From Paenibacillus sp. Soil787 (lineage in GTDB: Bacteria; Bacillota; Bacilli; Paenibacillales; NBRC-103111): a stretch of 64,000 nt of DNA. Shown here piece after piece: positions 1-7,518 of the stretch. The stretch is taken from assembly GCF_001429545.1 (NCBI RefSeq), contig NZ_LMSP01000045.1:1731-65730 (forward strand), given 5' to 3'. The notes under the pieces are model-generated. The model searched no databases and was not told the origin of the DNA. It saw only the letters and a list, made by a program, of their open reading frames with translations. Numbering within the stretch: position 1 is the first letter of the stretch; every line of letters begins with the position of its first letter. A program made the translations under genes and the position numbers.

Positions 1-144
1 TCACGATCTGGAAGATGAGCGAACATCAGGCTCAAATAGCCTGAAATATCACTCGTCGATATGAAAAATTACTTAATTTGGAAATGACATAAATCTGTCG
101 CCAGGCAGTGACCTGCAAAACTCAATTCGTCGGACAGACTCCTA

Positions 145-333
145 GCGCACAAAAATTGTGCGCAAGGGCGGCAGATCCGTCGCCACCGGGGGCTAGCGCA
201 CAAAAATTGTGCGCAAGGACGGCAGATCCGTCCCCACCGGGCGCTAGCGCACAAAAATTGTGCTCAAAGGACGGCATATCCGTCGCCACCGGAATCCGCA
301 CAAAAATTGTGCTCAAAGGACGGCAGATCCGTC
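145..333. repeat. Four-copy 51-bp tandem repeat made of two palindromes
   Basis: Copies begin near 145, 196, 247 and 296, with spacing of about 51, 51 and 49 bp. Each unit holds a palindrome GCGCACAA-AAA-TTGTGCGC followed by a second small hairpin, GGACGG-CAGAT-CCGTC, and a GC-rich linker. The last two copies have GTGCTC in place of GTGCGC, so one arm of the first hairpin has decayed. All three plus-strand frames can be read in part, but the codon pattern only mirrors the repeat. It is an intergenic array, not CRISPR, because unit and spacer are equally conserved. Confidence 0.85.
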
Positions 334-481
334 AGCCGTGCAAGTTAGTGCTCAAGGTAGTGCTTCTTTCAAGAAATCCTAATGTAATTTTGCTTCACAT
401 AAAGTAAATCACCCATTATCAGGTCGTGAAGTACACGCCGCTTGCTCCGGAAATTCATTTCAGGAGCAAGTGGCAATTTTG

Positions 482-512
482 GTAGATAAGAAACGGAGTC
501 GTTTATCCTTGA
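482..512. repeat. Short copy of the TAGATAAGAAA palindromic element (family A)
   Basis: Reads TAGATAAGAAACGG-AGT-CGTTTATCCTTG, which corresponds to the left and right ends of the approximately 93-bp elements at 3839-3930 and 16692-16785 joined with the middle missing. GATAA-AACG and CGTTTATC form an inverted repeat. It looks like an internally deleted member of the same family. Confidence 0.6.
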
Positions 513-604
513 TCCATTGAAATTTGAAAAAATGAGTGGAATAGGAGTATGCTAGAATTATGGAGATACCCAACTAAGAATTATAGGAAAGGAAGCGAGA
601 TGCG

Positions 605-1387
605 ATGGATTTGGGATTGCAGGGTAAGGTAGCCTTGATTACTGGGGGAAGTAAAGGAATTGGATTGGCAACAGCCATTTCCTTGTCGCGAGAGGGAGCC
701 AAAGTAGCGATACTCGCGCGTGATGAGGAGCAGCTTCGAGAAGCCGCTGTCCATATTGCCAATATGACAGAAGGTGAGGTGCTTACGATTCAAGCGGATG
801 TGACCTCGGAGGCCGACTGTCAACGGGCGGTGGAACAAACCGTTCAGCGATTTGGAAGTTTACATATTCTGGTGAACAATGCAGGTACGTCTGCAGCCCA
901 GCCATTTGAACAGGTTGGCACGGAGCTGTGGAGGCAAGATCTGGAGTTGAAATTATTTGGAGCCATTCATTGCTCCCGTTATGCAATCCCTTACATGCGT
1001 CAAGCAGGAGGCGGCTCTATCGTGAACATAACGACTTCCGCAGCCAAAACACCGCCTGCTTCTTCGCTGCCGACTTCGGTCAGTCGTGCCGCAGGTCTTG
1101 CATTAACGAATGCAATGAGCAAAGACTTGGCGTCAGCCCAGATTCGTGTGAACACCGTATGCATTGGGAAAATTCGCAGCAGCCAGATTGAGAGAGGTTG
1201 GAAGCAAGAGGCGCCAGAGCAGACTTGGGAGGAGTATGCATCGGATCCGAAGCATGACATTCCGCTCGGCCGGATAGGGAACGCGGAGGAAGCAGCTAAT
1301 GTGATTACCTTCTTATCCTCGGATGCAGCTTCCTATGTGACAGGCACTTCCGTCAATATAGATGGCGGTAAGGGTGCGGCACTTTAA
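605..1387 (+). CDS. SDR-family oxidoreductase with degenerate active site
   Basis: A 260-residue classical short-chain dehydrogenase/reductase. The Rossmann cofactor loop TGGSKGIG lies at residues 13-20, NNAG at 91-94, and the C-terminal NIDGG typical of FabG-like proteins at 251-255. The start ATG at 605 follows an AGGAAAGGA ribosome site; an ATG at 600 is in another frame and stops at once. Where family members have YxxxK this protein reads T157-S-V-S-R161, so both the catalytic Tyr and Lys appear replaced. It may bind NAD(P)H without normal dehydrogenase chemistry, or belong to a divergent SDR subgroup. It is monocistronic, with a strong terminator 56 bp downstream. The substrate cannot be inferred. 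Confidence 0.85.
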   Translation: MDLGLQGKVALITGGSKGIGLATAISLSREGAKVAILARDEEQLREAAVHIANMTEGEVLTIQADVTSEADCQRAVEQTVQRFGSLHILVNNAGTSAAQPFEQVGTELWRQDLELKLFGAIHCSRYAIPYMRQAGGGSIVNITTSAAKTPPASSLPTSVSRAAGLALTNAMSKDLASAQIRVNTVCIGKIRSSQIERGWKQEAPEQTWEEYASDPKHDIPLGRIGNAEEAANVITFLSSDAASYVTGTSVNIDGGKGAAL

Positions 1388-1443
1388 TTTGAAAAGTCAA
1401 ACGAAGGGTTCTAACCCATAAACACTAATTCCTTACTAACAGT

Positions 1444-1487
1444 AAAAAGGCTGCGCCTCTAGAATTCTTCAGAGGAGCAGCCTTTTT
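1444..1487 (+). terminator. Intrinsic terminator of the SDR gene
   Basis: AAAAAGGCTGC and GCAGCCTTTTT flank an imperfect inner stem (GCCTCT / AGAGGAG). A-tract and T-tract on either side make it usable in both directions. Confidence 0.85.
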
Positions 1488-1498
1488 CCAATCAAACT

Positions 1499-1541
1499 CG
1501 ACAAATGCTGGCGTCCTGTTGGACGTCATAGGCGTTTATCC
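1499..1541. repeat. Possible degenerate right half of family A element
   Basis: CGACAAATGC...CGTCC-TGTT-GGACG...GCGTTTATCC lines up with the right half of the family A repeats (GACAAACGC...CGTCC-CTGAA-GGACG...CGTTTAT). The inner CGTCC/GGACG hairpin is kept. The match is partial. Confidence 0.4.
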
Positions 1542-1571
1542 AGATTTACTTTTTCATGGGAAACGAGTATG

Positions 1572-1664
1572 TTACGCTCTTCGCTTCTTTCGTAGATACC
1601 AGACCAACATAGAAATTGCGTCACGGATCGAAGCGGTTTGGTGAAAAGCGAGTGTCGTTGTCAT
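1572..1664 (-). CDS. Candidate 30-residue micro-ORF (unproven)
   Basis: The minus strand carries an ATG ten bases after a GGGAGG ribosome site and an open frame of 30 codons ending TAA. The peptide starts MTTTLAFHQ and ends in a basic tail, WYLRKKRRA. There is no transmembrane stretch of useful length, so it does not fit the small type I toxin families of Bacilli. The only support is the ribosome site and the position just downstream of the YjcZ-type mini-genes on the same strand. It could equally be a remnant. Confidence 0.25.
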   Translation of the reverse strand: MTTTLAFHQTASIRDAISMLVWYLRKKRRA

Positions 1665-1773
1665 AAGCAAGAAACCTCCCTAACCCTGAAAGAATGTCAT
1701 GCATAAAAAGTATTACGTAAGAAAAGTGTAAAGGTTTTATTTTTTTTTTTTTTATGTATTTGATGATAGAAAG

Positions 1774-1799
1774 AGACCCACAGCGTGTGCTGTGGGTCT
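1774..1799. terminator. Hairpin terminator downstream of the YjcZ-like mini-gene
   Basis: A 9-bp AGACCCACA/TGTGGGTCT stem with an inner GC/GC pair, followed on the plus strand by GAATTTTATTTT. It lies directly after the minus-strand mini-gene ending at 1828 and probably ends that transcript. Confidence 0.65.
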
Positions 1800-1827
1800 G
1801 AATTTTATTTTAAGCGAATACGTCGTA

Positions 1828-1935
1828 TTAGAAGCAAAAAGTCATTGTAATAATAACCAATAAAATAAAGAGAACCAATACTGCTGCTGAACTAGTGCCG
1901 TAGCCTGCTGTTGCTGCTGCTGCTGGATATCCCAT
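1828..1935 (-). CDS. YjcZ-family small membrane protein, copy 1
   Basis: A 35-residue protein. It starts MGYPAAAATAGYG and continues into a single hydrophobic helix, VLVLFILLVIIT. This layout (MGY, Gly/Ala/Tyr-rich head, one VLFILLVII helix) is that of the YjcZ family of sporulation-associated mini-proteins of Bacilli. The ATG at 1935 is preceded on the minus strand by GAAAGGAGTGAC, an ideal ribosome site. A paralogue lies about 160 bp upstream on the same strand. Role in spores is inferred from the family only; the molecular function is unknown. Confidence 0.8.
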   Translation of the reverse strand: MGYPAAAATAGYGTSSAAVLVLFILLVIITMTFCF

Positions 1936-2092
1936 ATTTAGTCACTCCTTTCATTATTTTTTGAGGACTCCTCATTAGCCAATAAATTATTAATTAAAAG
2001 ACAAGTGGAGAGATTGGGGTGAAGAATGGGTTGAATGGTATCTAATCTATACTTCCTTCAAATGTTGCATCCTATTTAAGGTGTGTGACGAA

Positions 2093-2203
2093 TTAGACTA
2101 CAAATGCGCTTGTAATTATCACCAATAGAATGAAGAGAACCAAGACTACACCTGTACTTGTACCCAAACCACCGCCATAACAACCTCCTGCAGCATAACC
2201 CAT
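2093..2203 (-). CDS. YjcZ-family small membrane protein, copy 2
   Basis: A 36-residue protein with head MGYAAGGCYGGGLG followed by the helix VVLVLFILLVIITSAF, almost identical in the membrane part to the neighbour at 1828-1935. The ribosome site GAAGGGAG lies about seven bases before the ATG at 2203. The Gly/Tyr/Cys-rich head is typical of YjcZ-type proteins. The two genes look like a recent tandem duplication whose heads have diverged (Ala-rich versus Gly-rich). Sporulation association is known for the family and inferred here. Confidence 0.85.
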   Translation of the reverse strand: MGYAAGGCYGGGLGTSTGVVLVLFILLVIITSAFVV

Positions 2204-2382
2204 TTCATATCGCTCCCTTCTGCATTAAGATAGACTATTGTATTTCAATGGCATATAAAACGTATGGACGAATGCCAGTTAAGGGAGCCCGTTTTGAGAT
2301 TGGAATCAAGGATCACTGTTTTTTGAACAAAAACCACTATTATCTGCATTAATCTTTCCTTCCTAAAGTTAGATAATAAGCA

Positions 2383-2396
2383 TGTAAGCGTTACCC
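2383..2396 (+). promoter_or_regulatory. Possible CcpA cre site upstream of sugar-binding protein
   Basis: TGTAAGCGTTACCC fits the cre consensus TGNAANCGNWWNCA except at the last base. It lies 35 bp before the start codon of the solute-binding lipoprotein, a position compatible with carbon-catabolite repression. Confidence 0.4.
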
Positions 2397-2430
2397 GAAA
2401 TTCGATTGACTCATTAGGGGAGGAATAGAG

Positions 2431-3777
2431 ATGAAAAAAGTTTTCACCTTAGCTCTGTCCATATCGATGATGTTCACGGCAGCGGCTTGTTCCACAGGCA
2501 ACAAAACATCGGCGCCATCAGCAAGCAGCGAACCTGCCAAAGCGGCAACGGCAGCACCGAGCACCGCGCCAAGTAAAGATCCCGTTAAGCTTCGCATTGC
2601 TTGGTGGGGAGGGCAAGCTCGTCACGATTACACGTTGAAAGTTATCGAGCTTTATGAGAAACAGCACCCGAATGTCAAAATTGAAGCGGAATACGCACCA
2701 TTTGACGACTATTGGAAAAAGCTTGCACCTCAGGCTTCGGCAAACCAACTACCTGATGTTATCCAGATGGATATCTCTTACCTCTCTCAATATGGTGGAA
2801 AAAATCAGTTGGCTGATCTCACGCCATATACGAAAAATGGCCTTCTCGATGTTTCATCGATCAGCCCTAATGCGCTATCCGGCGGTGAAGTCGGAGGTAA
2901 GCTTATGGCGATGAACTTGGGGGTTAATGCGCTAAATACGACGATAGATGTGAATACGTTCAAAAGCCTTGGAATCACAGTCCCAGGAAAAGATTGGACT
3001 TGGGAAGATTATGATGCGATTGCAGCCAAAGCTAAAGCAGCCGGCAAACAGATAGGCGGTTTCGGTGTCCGTCATGAAGTGTTTTTTCCGTATTATCTCA
3101 GAACGATCGATCAAAAAATGTATAATGCGGATGGAACAGCTCTCGGTTTCTCAGATGACAAGCCACTCGTCGACTACTTCAAGCGATATCAAAAATGGTA
3201 CGATGCGGGTTATATCCTTTCACTAGACAAAGAGTCACAGAAGAAAGGTGTAGCGGAAGAAGATGAAATCTTGCTGGGCAACGCAATTGCTGGAAACGGT
3301 TGGTCCAATCAATTCCTAGCAGTCGCCAACTTAGTCAAAGATCGACCACTTGAATTATTTCCGCTTCCTGGCCGTAACGGTAATAAAGGTCTATTCCTGA
3401 AGCCAAGTATGTATTTCTCAATAACGAATAACTCGAAGCAAAAAGAAGAAGCAGCGAAATTCATCAGCTTTTTCGTGAATGATATTGAAGCGAACAAATT
3501 GATCAAAGGTGACCGCGGTGTTCCTGTTTCTTCCAAAGTGAAGGATGCGCTGAAGCCGCTCTTATCTCCAAATGAAGTCAAGATCTTTGACTATGTGGCA
3601 TGGGCTGAACAAAACAGCAGTCAAATGGATCCTCCAAATCCAGTGGGTTCCATCGAAATTGAGAAGCTGTTAAAAGCGACAAGCGAGCAGATCTTGTATA
3701 AGAAAACAACGGTTGAAGAAGCGGCAGCCAAATTCCGCAAAGATGCGAATGCCATTTTGGAGAAAAACAAAAAGTAA
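2431..3777 (+). CDS. Carbohydrate ABC transporter substrate-binding lipoprotein (orphan)
   Basis: A 448-residue extracellular solute-binding protein of the SBP_bac_1 type. It has a lipoprotein signal peptide with the lipobox TAAAC (Cys at about residue 20), then a low-complexity Ser/Ala/Pro/Thr linker to about residue 50. The mature domain begins VKLRIAWWGG and contains the family's typical P-D-V-I-Q-M-D segment. The start ATG follows GGGGAGGAATAGAG. It should capture an oligosaccharide at the cell surface and hand it to an ABC permease, but no permease or ATPase gene is adjacent: a terminator follows at once and the next gene is a LacI regulator with its own promoter. It probably works with a transporter encoded elsewhere. 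The ligand is unknown; the neighbours suggest a uronic-acid-containing glycan. Confidence 0.9.
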   Translation: MKKVFTLALSISMMFTAAACSTGNKTSAPSASSEPAKAATAAPSTAPSKDPVKLRIAWWGGQARHDYTLKVIELYEKQHPNVKIEAEYAPFDDYWKKLAPQASANQLPDVIQMDISYLSQYGGKNQLADLTPYTKNGLLDVSSISPNALSGGEVGGKLMAMNLGVNALNTTIDVNTFKSLGITVPGKDWTWEDYDAIAAKAKAAGKQIGGFGVRHEVFFPYYLRTIDQKMYNADGTALGFSDDKPLVDYFKRYQKWYDAGYILSLDKESQKKGVAEEDEILLGNAIAGNGWSNQFLAVANLVKDRPLELFPLPGRNGNKGLFLKPSMYFSITNNSKQKEEAAKFISFFVNDIEANKLIKGDRGVPVSSKVKDALKPLLSPNEVKIFDYVAWAEQNSSQMDPPNPVGSIEIEKLLKATSEQILYKKTTVEEAAAKFRKDANAILEKNKK

Positions 3778-3790
3778 GGCGGTAAAAGAA

Positions 3791-3835
3791 GATCGAACTA
3801 CCTTCGAGAGAGAAGGTGTTCGGTCTATTTTTTTT
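3791..3835 (+). terminator. Intrinsic terminator after sugar-binding protein
   Basis: GATCGAACTACCTT pairs with AAGGTGTTCGGTC (with G-T pairs) around GAGAG and is followed by TATTTTTTTT. Confidence 0.8.
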
Positions 3836-3838
3836 GGA

Positions 3839-3930
3839 GTAGATAAGAAAGTATAAGTTTTATTACACTTCGCGTCATCAGTCTTGACAAACGCGCTCGT
3901 CCCTGAAGGACGACGGATCGTTTATTCTTG
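3839..3930. repeat. Family A interspersed element, full-length copy
   Basis: About 92 bp. It begins GTAGATAAGAAAGTATAAG, carries an internal GTCC-CTGAA-GGAC hairpin, and ends CGTTTATTCTTG. A closely matching copy occurs at 16692-16785, a short copy at 482-512 and a possible half copy at 1499-1541. Ends form an imperfect inverted repeat (GATAA / TTTAT). No ORF is inside. It is MITE-like. Confidence 0.8.
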
Positions 3931-3960
3931 AGAAAGTATTAAATCATTTATTTTATCTCT

Positions 3961-4013
3961 TGACAGGTTAAACGTTTCAAATTAAGCTAATAGAGGATGT
4001 TAAACGTTTAACA
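3961..4013 (+). promoter_or_regulatory. lacI-type gene promoter with two operators
   Basis: A -35 box TTGACA at 3961-3966 and a weak -10 TAAGCT 17 bp later. Operator 1, GTTAAACGTTTCAA, lies at 3968-3981 between the two boxes. Operator 2, GTTAAACGTTTAAC, a perfect palindrome, lies at 4000-4013. Their centres are 32 bp apart, three helical turns, which suits cooperative binding of a LacI-family dimer. This points to autoregulation. Confidence 0.8.
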
Positions 4014-4032
4014 AAACGGAGTTGAAACAAGT

Positions 4033-5061
4033 ATGAGCAAGCCCAAACAAGTCACAATTGTAGAAGTGGCAGCAGCAGCAGGAGTATCCATTGCCACAGT
4101 CTCCAATGTGCTGAATCGAGGTGGTATTCGTTCGTCCAAAGAGACGATTCGCAAGGTCGAATTGGCTGCTGAGCAATTAGGTTATCGACGAAATACGATG
4201 GCAGCGGGGTTAAGCCGCAGTAAAACGTATGAGATCGGTCTGATCTTACCGGGGTTAACGAATTACTATGGACAGCTCGCTGAACGTTTGCAGATTGAAG
4301 CACATAATGCGGGTTATCACTTATCTGTGTTTTCCTCTGGGGGGTTCGATCCGGATATTGAGCGGAGAAATCTCGAAGTTTTGCTGCAGCGTAGAGTAGA
4401 CGGATTGATTTGTCATGGTTTAGCCATGGGCTTCGAATCTACACGGTCAATCGTAAACAGCGGGACGCCATTAGTCCTAATCAATGGCTGGAATTGGCCG
4501 GAGGATATTGCGTTAGGCGCAGTGAATTTAGGCTTTGCCGAGGCTTGCAAACAATCCACTAAATTGTTGGTGGATCGTGGTTGTAGAGCGCTTTGTTACG
4601 TAGGCAGCAAAGGTTCAAAAGTCATCGACGAACAGCGTCGCAACGGATTCAATGCCGGGGTCCAGCAATATGCAAGCGATGTCAAGAATGAGATCGTGGA
4701 CACGAAGGATTTGGATATTGAAGCTTTTCTCAAAAGCGTATTGCAGCGCCATGCAATGCCCATAGGTATTGTTGCTTTTGATGACCATGTTGCCTTACGA
4801 CTCTTATCAGCGGCCAATAAGCTGCGTATTGATATCCCAAACCAGCTTCAGATTATTGGAATTAATAACGATTATATAGCTAAAAACAGTTATCCGGGTA
4901 TATCAAGCTGGGACATTCCTTATAACTATCAAGCCCAAGCGGCCATTAACAAGCTGCTACATAAATTTGGCAATAGGGCTGAATCCGGTGAGGAACGAGA
5001 GATCGAGGTCCCGCTTACTTTTATAGAACGAGAATCAACCAAACCATTGAAAACGGAGTGA
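4033..5061 (+). CDS. LacI-family transcriptional repressor of glycan genes
   Basis: 342 residues. The N-terminal LacI helix-turn-helix spans residues 7-50 (VSIATVSNVLN, then the hinge-helix region around TIRKVELAAEQLGY). The rest is a periplasmic-binding-protein-like effector domain (EIGLILPG, DGLICHG, IIGINND). Two palindromic operators sit in its own promoter, so it probably represses itself and the two co-directional glycan genes GH88 and DUF2264, which begin 7 bp after its stop. A nearly identical operator at 13911-13925 suggests it also controls the second glycan block. The effector is probably an unsaturated uronic-acid sugar, by context only. Confidence 0.9.
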   Translation: MSKPKQVTIVEVAAAAGVSIATVSNVLNRGGIRSSKETIRKVELAAEQLGYRRNTMAAGLSRSKTYEIGLILPGLTNYYGQLAERLQIEAHNAGYHLSVFSSGGFDPDIERRNLEVLLQRRVDGLICHGLAMGFESTRSIVNSGTPLVLINGWNWPEDIALGAVNLGFAEACKQSTKLLVDRGCRALCYVGSKGSKVIDEQRRNGFNAGVQQYASDVKNEIVDTKDLDIEAFLKSVLQRHAMPIGIVAFDDHVALRLLSAANKLRIDIPNQLQIIGINNDYIAKNSYPGISSWDIPYNYQAQAAINKLLHKFGNRAESGEEREIEVPLTFIERESTKPLKTE

Positions 5062-5068
5062 ATCAATT

Positions 5069-6190
5069 ATGTGGAAACAAGCCATTGAAGATGCTTTGCA
5101 AAAAACGAAAGTGAATATCGAACGATTTGGGGATTTATTTCCTCATGTAAGCGAGAATGATGTGTATCATTTGAATCCGAATACGGATTGGACGGATGGC
5201 TTTTGGTCGGGTATTTTGTGGTTAGGCTATCAATATAGCGGCGACAAAGCGTTCCAGCAAGCTGCTCAGAAAACGGTTGCAAGCTTTAAACAAAGACTAG
5301 AAAACAATGTTGAATTGGACCACCACGATATAGGTTTCTTATATTCTTTGTCCTCTAAAGCACAATGGATCATTGAGAAAGATGATGCTGCGAAACAGCT
5401 TACACTGCAAGCTGCCGATGTGCTGATGAAGCGCTGGAGACCGAAGGGTCAATATATTCAAGCTTGGGGTCCAGAAGGGGATAAAGAAAATGGAGGACGC
5501 ATCATCATTGATTGCATGATGAACCTGCCGCTTTTGTACTGGGCTTACGAGCAAACTGGCGATGCCAAATACAAGGAGGTTGCCGTGATTCATGCAGATT
5601 TGAGCCGCCGCTATTTGGTTCGTGGCGATGACTCTTCCTATCATACGTTCTACTTTGATCAAGAGAATGGTGAACCTCTTCATGGTGGGACTGCACAAGG
5701 TTATAGCGACGGTTCGACGTGGACTCGTGGCCAAGCTTGGGGAATTTATGGATTCGCGCTTTCCTACCGCTATACGAAAAACCCGCTTTACTTAGAAACA
5801 TCTAAGCGTTTAGCGCGCTATTTCTTTGATCGCTTGCCGCAGGATGATGTGGTTTATTGGGATTTCAATGCGCCAGTGAATACAGAAACGAAGCGTGACA
5901 GCTCAGCTTCAGCGATTGCTTCAGCGGGAGCCATAGAGTTATTGGAACACTTGGCTGCTGATGATGCTGACCGTGCTTATTTGGAAAATGCGATTCAGCG
6001 CTCCATGACGGGCCTAGTTAAATCCTACGCAACCATTGGCAAGCCTGATGCTCAAGGCTTCATCGAACGCGGTTCCTATAGTGTTCGCGGTGGAAGTGCT
6101 CCGGATGATTACATGATCTGGGGTGACTATTACTATTTAGAAGCTCTCGTACGGATGGAAAAAGGAATCAAAGGCTACTGGTATGAGTAA
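5069..6190 (+). CDS. ugl: Unsaturated glucuronyl hydrolase, GH88
   Basis: 373 residues, resembling the Bacillus sp. GL1 unsaturated glucuronyl hydrolase along its whole length from memory (NTDWTDGFWSGILWL, LDHHDIGFLYSL, GGRIIIDC, DGSTWTRGQAWGIYGFAL). The enzyme hydrates the 4,5-unsaturated uronic acid left at the non-reducing end by polysaccharide lyases, releasing the sugar inside the cell. Asp87 and Asp148 correspond to the two catalytic aspartates (88 and 149 in GL1). No signal peptide, so it is cytoplasmic. It begins seven bases after the LacI gene and overlaps the next gene by eight bases, so the three form one operon. Natural substrates could be fragments of glycosaminoglycan, gellan, xanthan or plant glycans. 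Confidence 0.95.
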   Translation: MWKQAIEDALQKTKVNIERFGDLFPHVSENDVYHLNPNTDWTDGFWSGILWLGYQYSGDKAFQQAAQKTVASFKQRLENNVELDHHDIGFLYSLSSKAQWIIEKDDAAKQLTLQAADVLMKRWRPKGQYIQAWGPEGDKENGGRIIIDCMMNLPLLYWAYEQTGDAKYKEVAVIHADLSRRYLVRGDDSSYHTFYFDQENGEPLHGGTAQGYSDGSTWTRGQAWGIYGFALSYRYTKNPLYLETSKRLARYFFDRLPQDDVVYWDFNAPVNTETKRDSSASAIASAGAIELLEHLAADDADRAYLENAIQRSMTGLVKSYATIGKPDAQGFIERGSYSVRGGSAPDDYMIWGDYYYLEALVRMEKGIKGYWYE

Positions 6191-7334
6191 TCAAGCTGCA
6201 GCCGGCAATGATCGAGCATATTGGTTGACTACGATGCAACGCATCGCAGATCCTGTTATTAAGGCTTTGGCATCCAAAAGGCTGCACGCAACCATGCCAG
6301 TTGAGAATAAAAAAGAAGAACAGCTCCAGTTCTCGCATCTAGAAGCATTTGCGCGGACACTGGTAGGTATGGCACCGTGGTTAGACAATCCAGCTCAAGA
6401 TGCAGAGGAAGAGAAGCTTCGCGTTCACTACGGTGAGCTGGTCCGAGCTGGTCTGGACGCGGCGACGGATCCGGAGTCGCCTGATTTTTTGAACTTTTCC
6501 AAAGGCATGCAGCCCATTGTAGATACGGCATTTCTGGCTAATGCTATCCTAAGAGCCCCTAACACGCTTTGGCATCGTTTGGACAGCCGTGTTCAGGGCA
6601 ATCTGGTGAAAGCCATGAAGGCAACAAGAACGCGCAAACCGGGCTTCAACAACTGGCTTTTGTTCGCAGCTATGACCGAAACGGCTTTAGGTGTTATGGG
6701 CGAGGATTGGGATACCATGCGCGTTGACTTTGCCCTTAAGCAGCATGAGCAGTGGTACCTTGGGGATGGGATGTATGGCGATGGTCCGCACTATCATGCC
6801 GATTATTACAACAGCTTCGTCATTCAACCCATGTTGGTTGATATCATTGAGCAGGTTCATGGGTATTACGAAGATTGGGAGCGAATGCGCGAGAATATTT
6901 TGATTAGAGCACAGCGTTATGCGGCCGTGCAGGAACGATCGATTTCACCTGAGGGGACGTTTCCTGTTACTGGTCGGTCGCTTGCTTATCGCTTTGGCGC
7001 CTTTCAATCACTTGCACACATTTCGCTGCGACGTGAACTGCCGGGTGGTGTTGCGCCAGCTCAAGTAAGATGCGCACTAAGTGCGGTCATTCACAGGCTA
7101 ATTGAAGCCCCAAATACTTTTGATGAGGCAGGTTGGCTGAAGATTGGACTTTGCGGACACCAGCCTGAGCTTGGCGAAACGTATATCTCCACAGGCAGTC
7201 TATACTTATGTTCTGCTGTTTTCCTTCCTTTAGGATTGCCAGCAGATGACGAATTTTGGCTGGGGGCAGATACCCCTTGGACGTCTCGGAAGGTATGGTC
7301 AGGGCAAACCGTTGCCATTGATAAAGCGTTATAA
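6183..7334 (+). CDS. DUF2264 protein, probable glycan-active enzyme
   Basis: 383 residues of the DUF2264 type, a family with an (alpha/alpha)-toroid fold often found in polysaccharide-utilisation clusters; some members have been placed among glucuronidases. Landmarks are NNWLLFAAM, GDGMYGDGPHYHADYYNSFVI in two parts, and EGTFPVTGRSLAYRFG. There is no signal peptide, so it acts in the cytoplasm. The ATG lies inside the last codons of the GH88 gene (eight-base overlap), which implies translational coupling. It probably works on the same oligosaccharide as GH88, perhaps removing a further uronic acid residue. The exact reaction is inference. A terminator follows 14 bp after the stop. Confidence 0.85.
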   Translation: MSNQAAAGNDRAYWLTTMQRIADPVIKALASKRLHATMPVENKKEEQLQFSHLEAFARTLVGMAPWLDNPAQDAEEEKLRVHYGELVRAGLDAATDPESPDFLNFSKGMQPIVDTAFLANAILRAPNTLWHRLDSRVQGNLVKAMKATRTRKPGFNNWLLFAAMTETALGVMGEDWDTMRVDFALKQHEQWYLGDGMYGDGPHYHADYYNSFVIQPMLVDIIEQVHGYYEDWERMRENILIRAQRYAAVQERSISPEGTFPVTGRSLAYRFGAFQSLAHISLRRELPGGVAPAQVRCALSAVIHRLIEAPNTFDEAGWLKIGLCGHQPELGETYISTGSLYLCSAVFLPLGLPADDEFWLGADTPWTSRKVWSGQTVAIDKAL

Positions 7335-7347
7335 TCGATTGCCATCA

Positions 7348-7387
7348 TAAAAAGCGTTCTGTTTCCTAATGAAACAGGCGCTTTTTT
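7348..7387 (+). terminator. Intrinsic terminator of the lacI-GH88-DUF2264 operon
   Basis: AAAAAGCG-TTCTGTTT pairs with AAACAG-GCGCTTTTTT around CCTAATG, followed by TTTTTT. Confidence 0.85.
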
Positions 7388-7518
7388 CGTGTAAACTTAG
7401 AGGGTAAGATAGATACATAAGACAATTAGCTTTAAAATAATCTTTATCCACAAGTAGCCACATAGGACGGTTGTGGATAACTTTTATTTATGAGTGGTAA
7501 GAAAGTGGAGTGACTCTT

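Noticed and set aside
145-333. CRISPR array
   Set aside because: Spacers and repeats are equally conserved, units are 51 bp with no unique spacer, and no cas genes are seen.
108-407. Open frames on both strands through the 51-bp repeat array
   Set aside because: The translations only mirror the tandem repeat (repeated AQKLCA-type units); there is no good ribosome site, and both strands are open equally.
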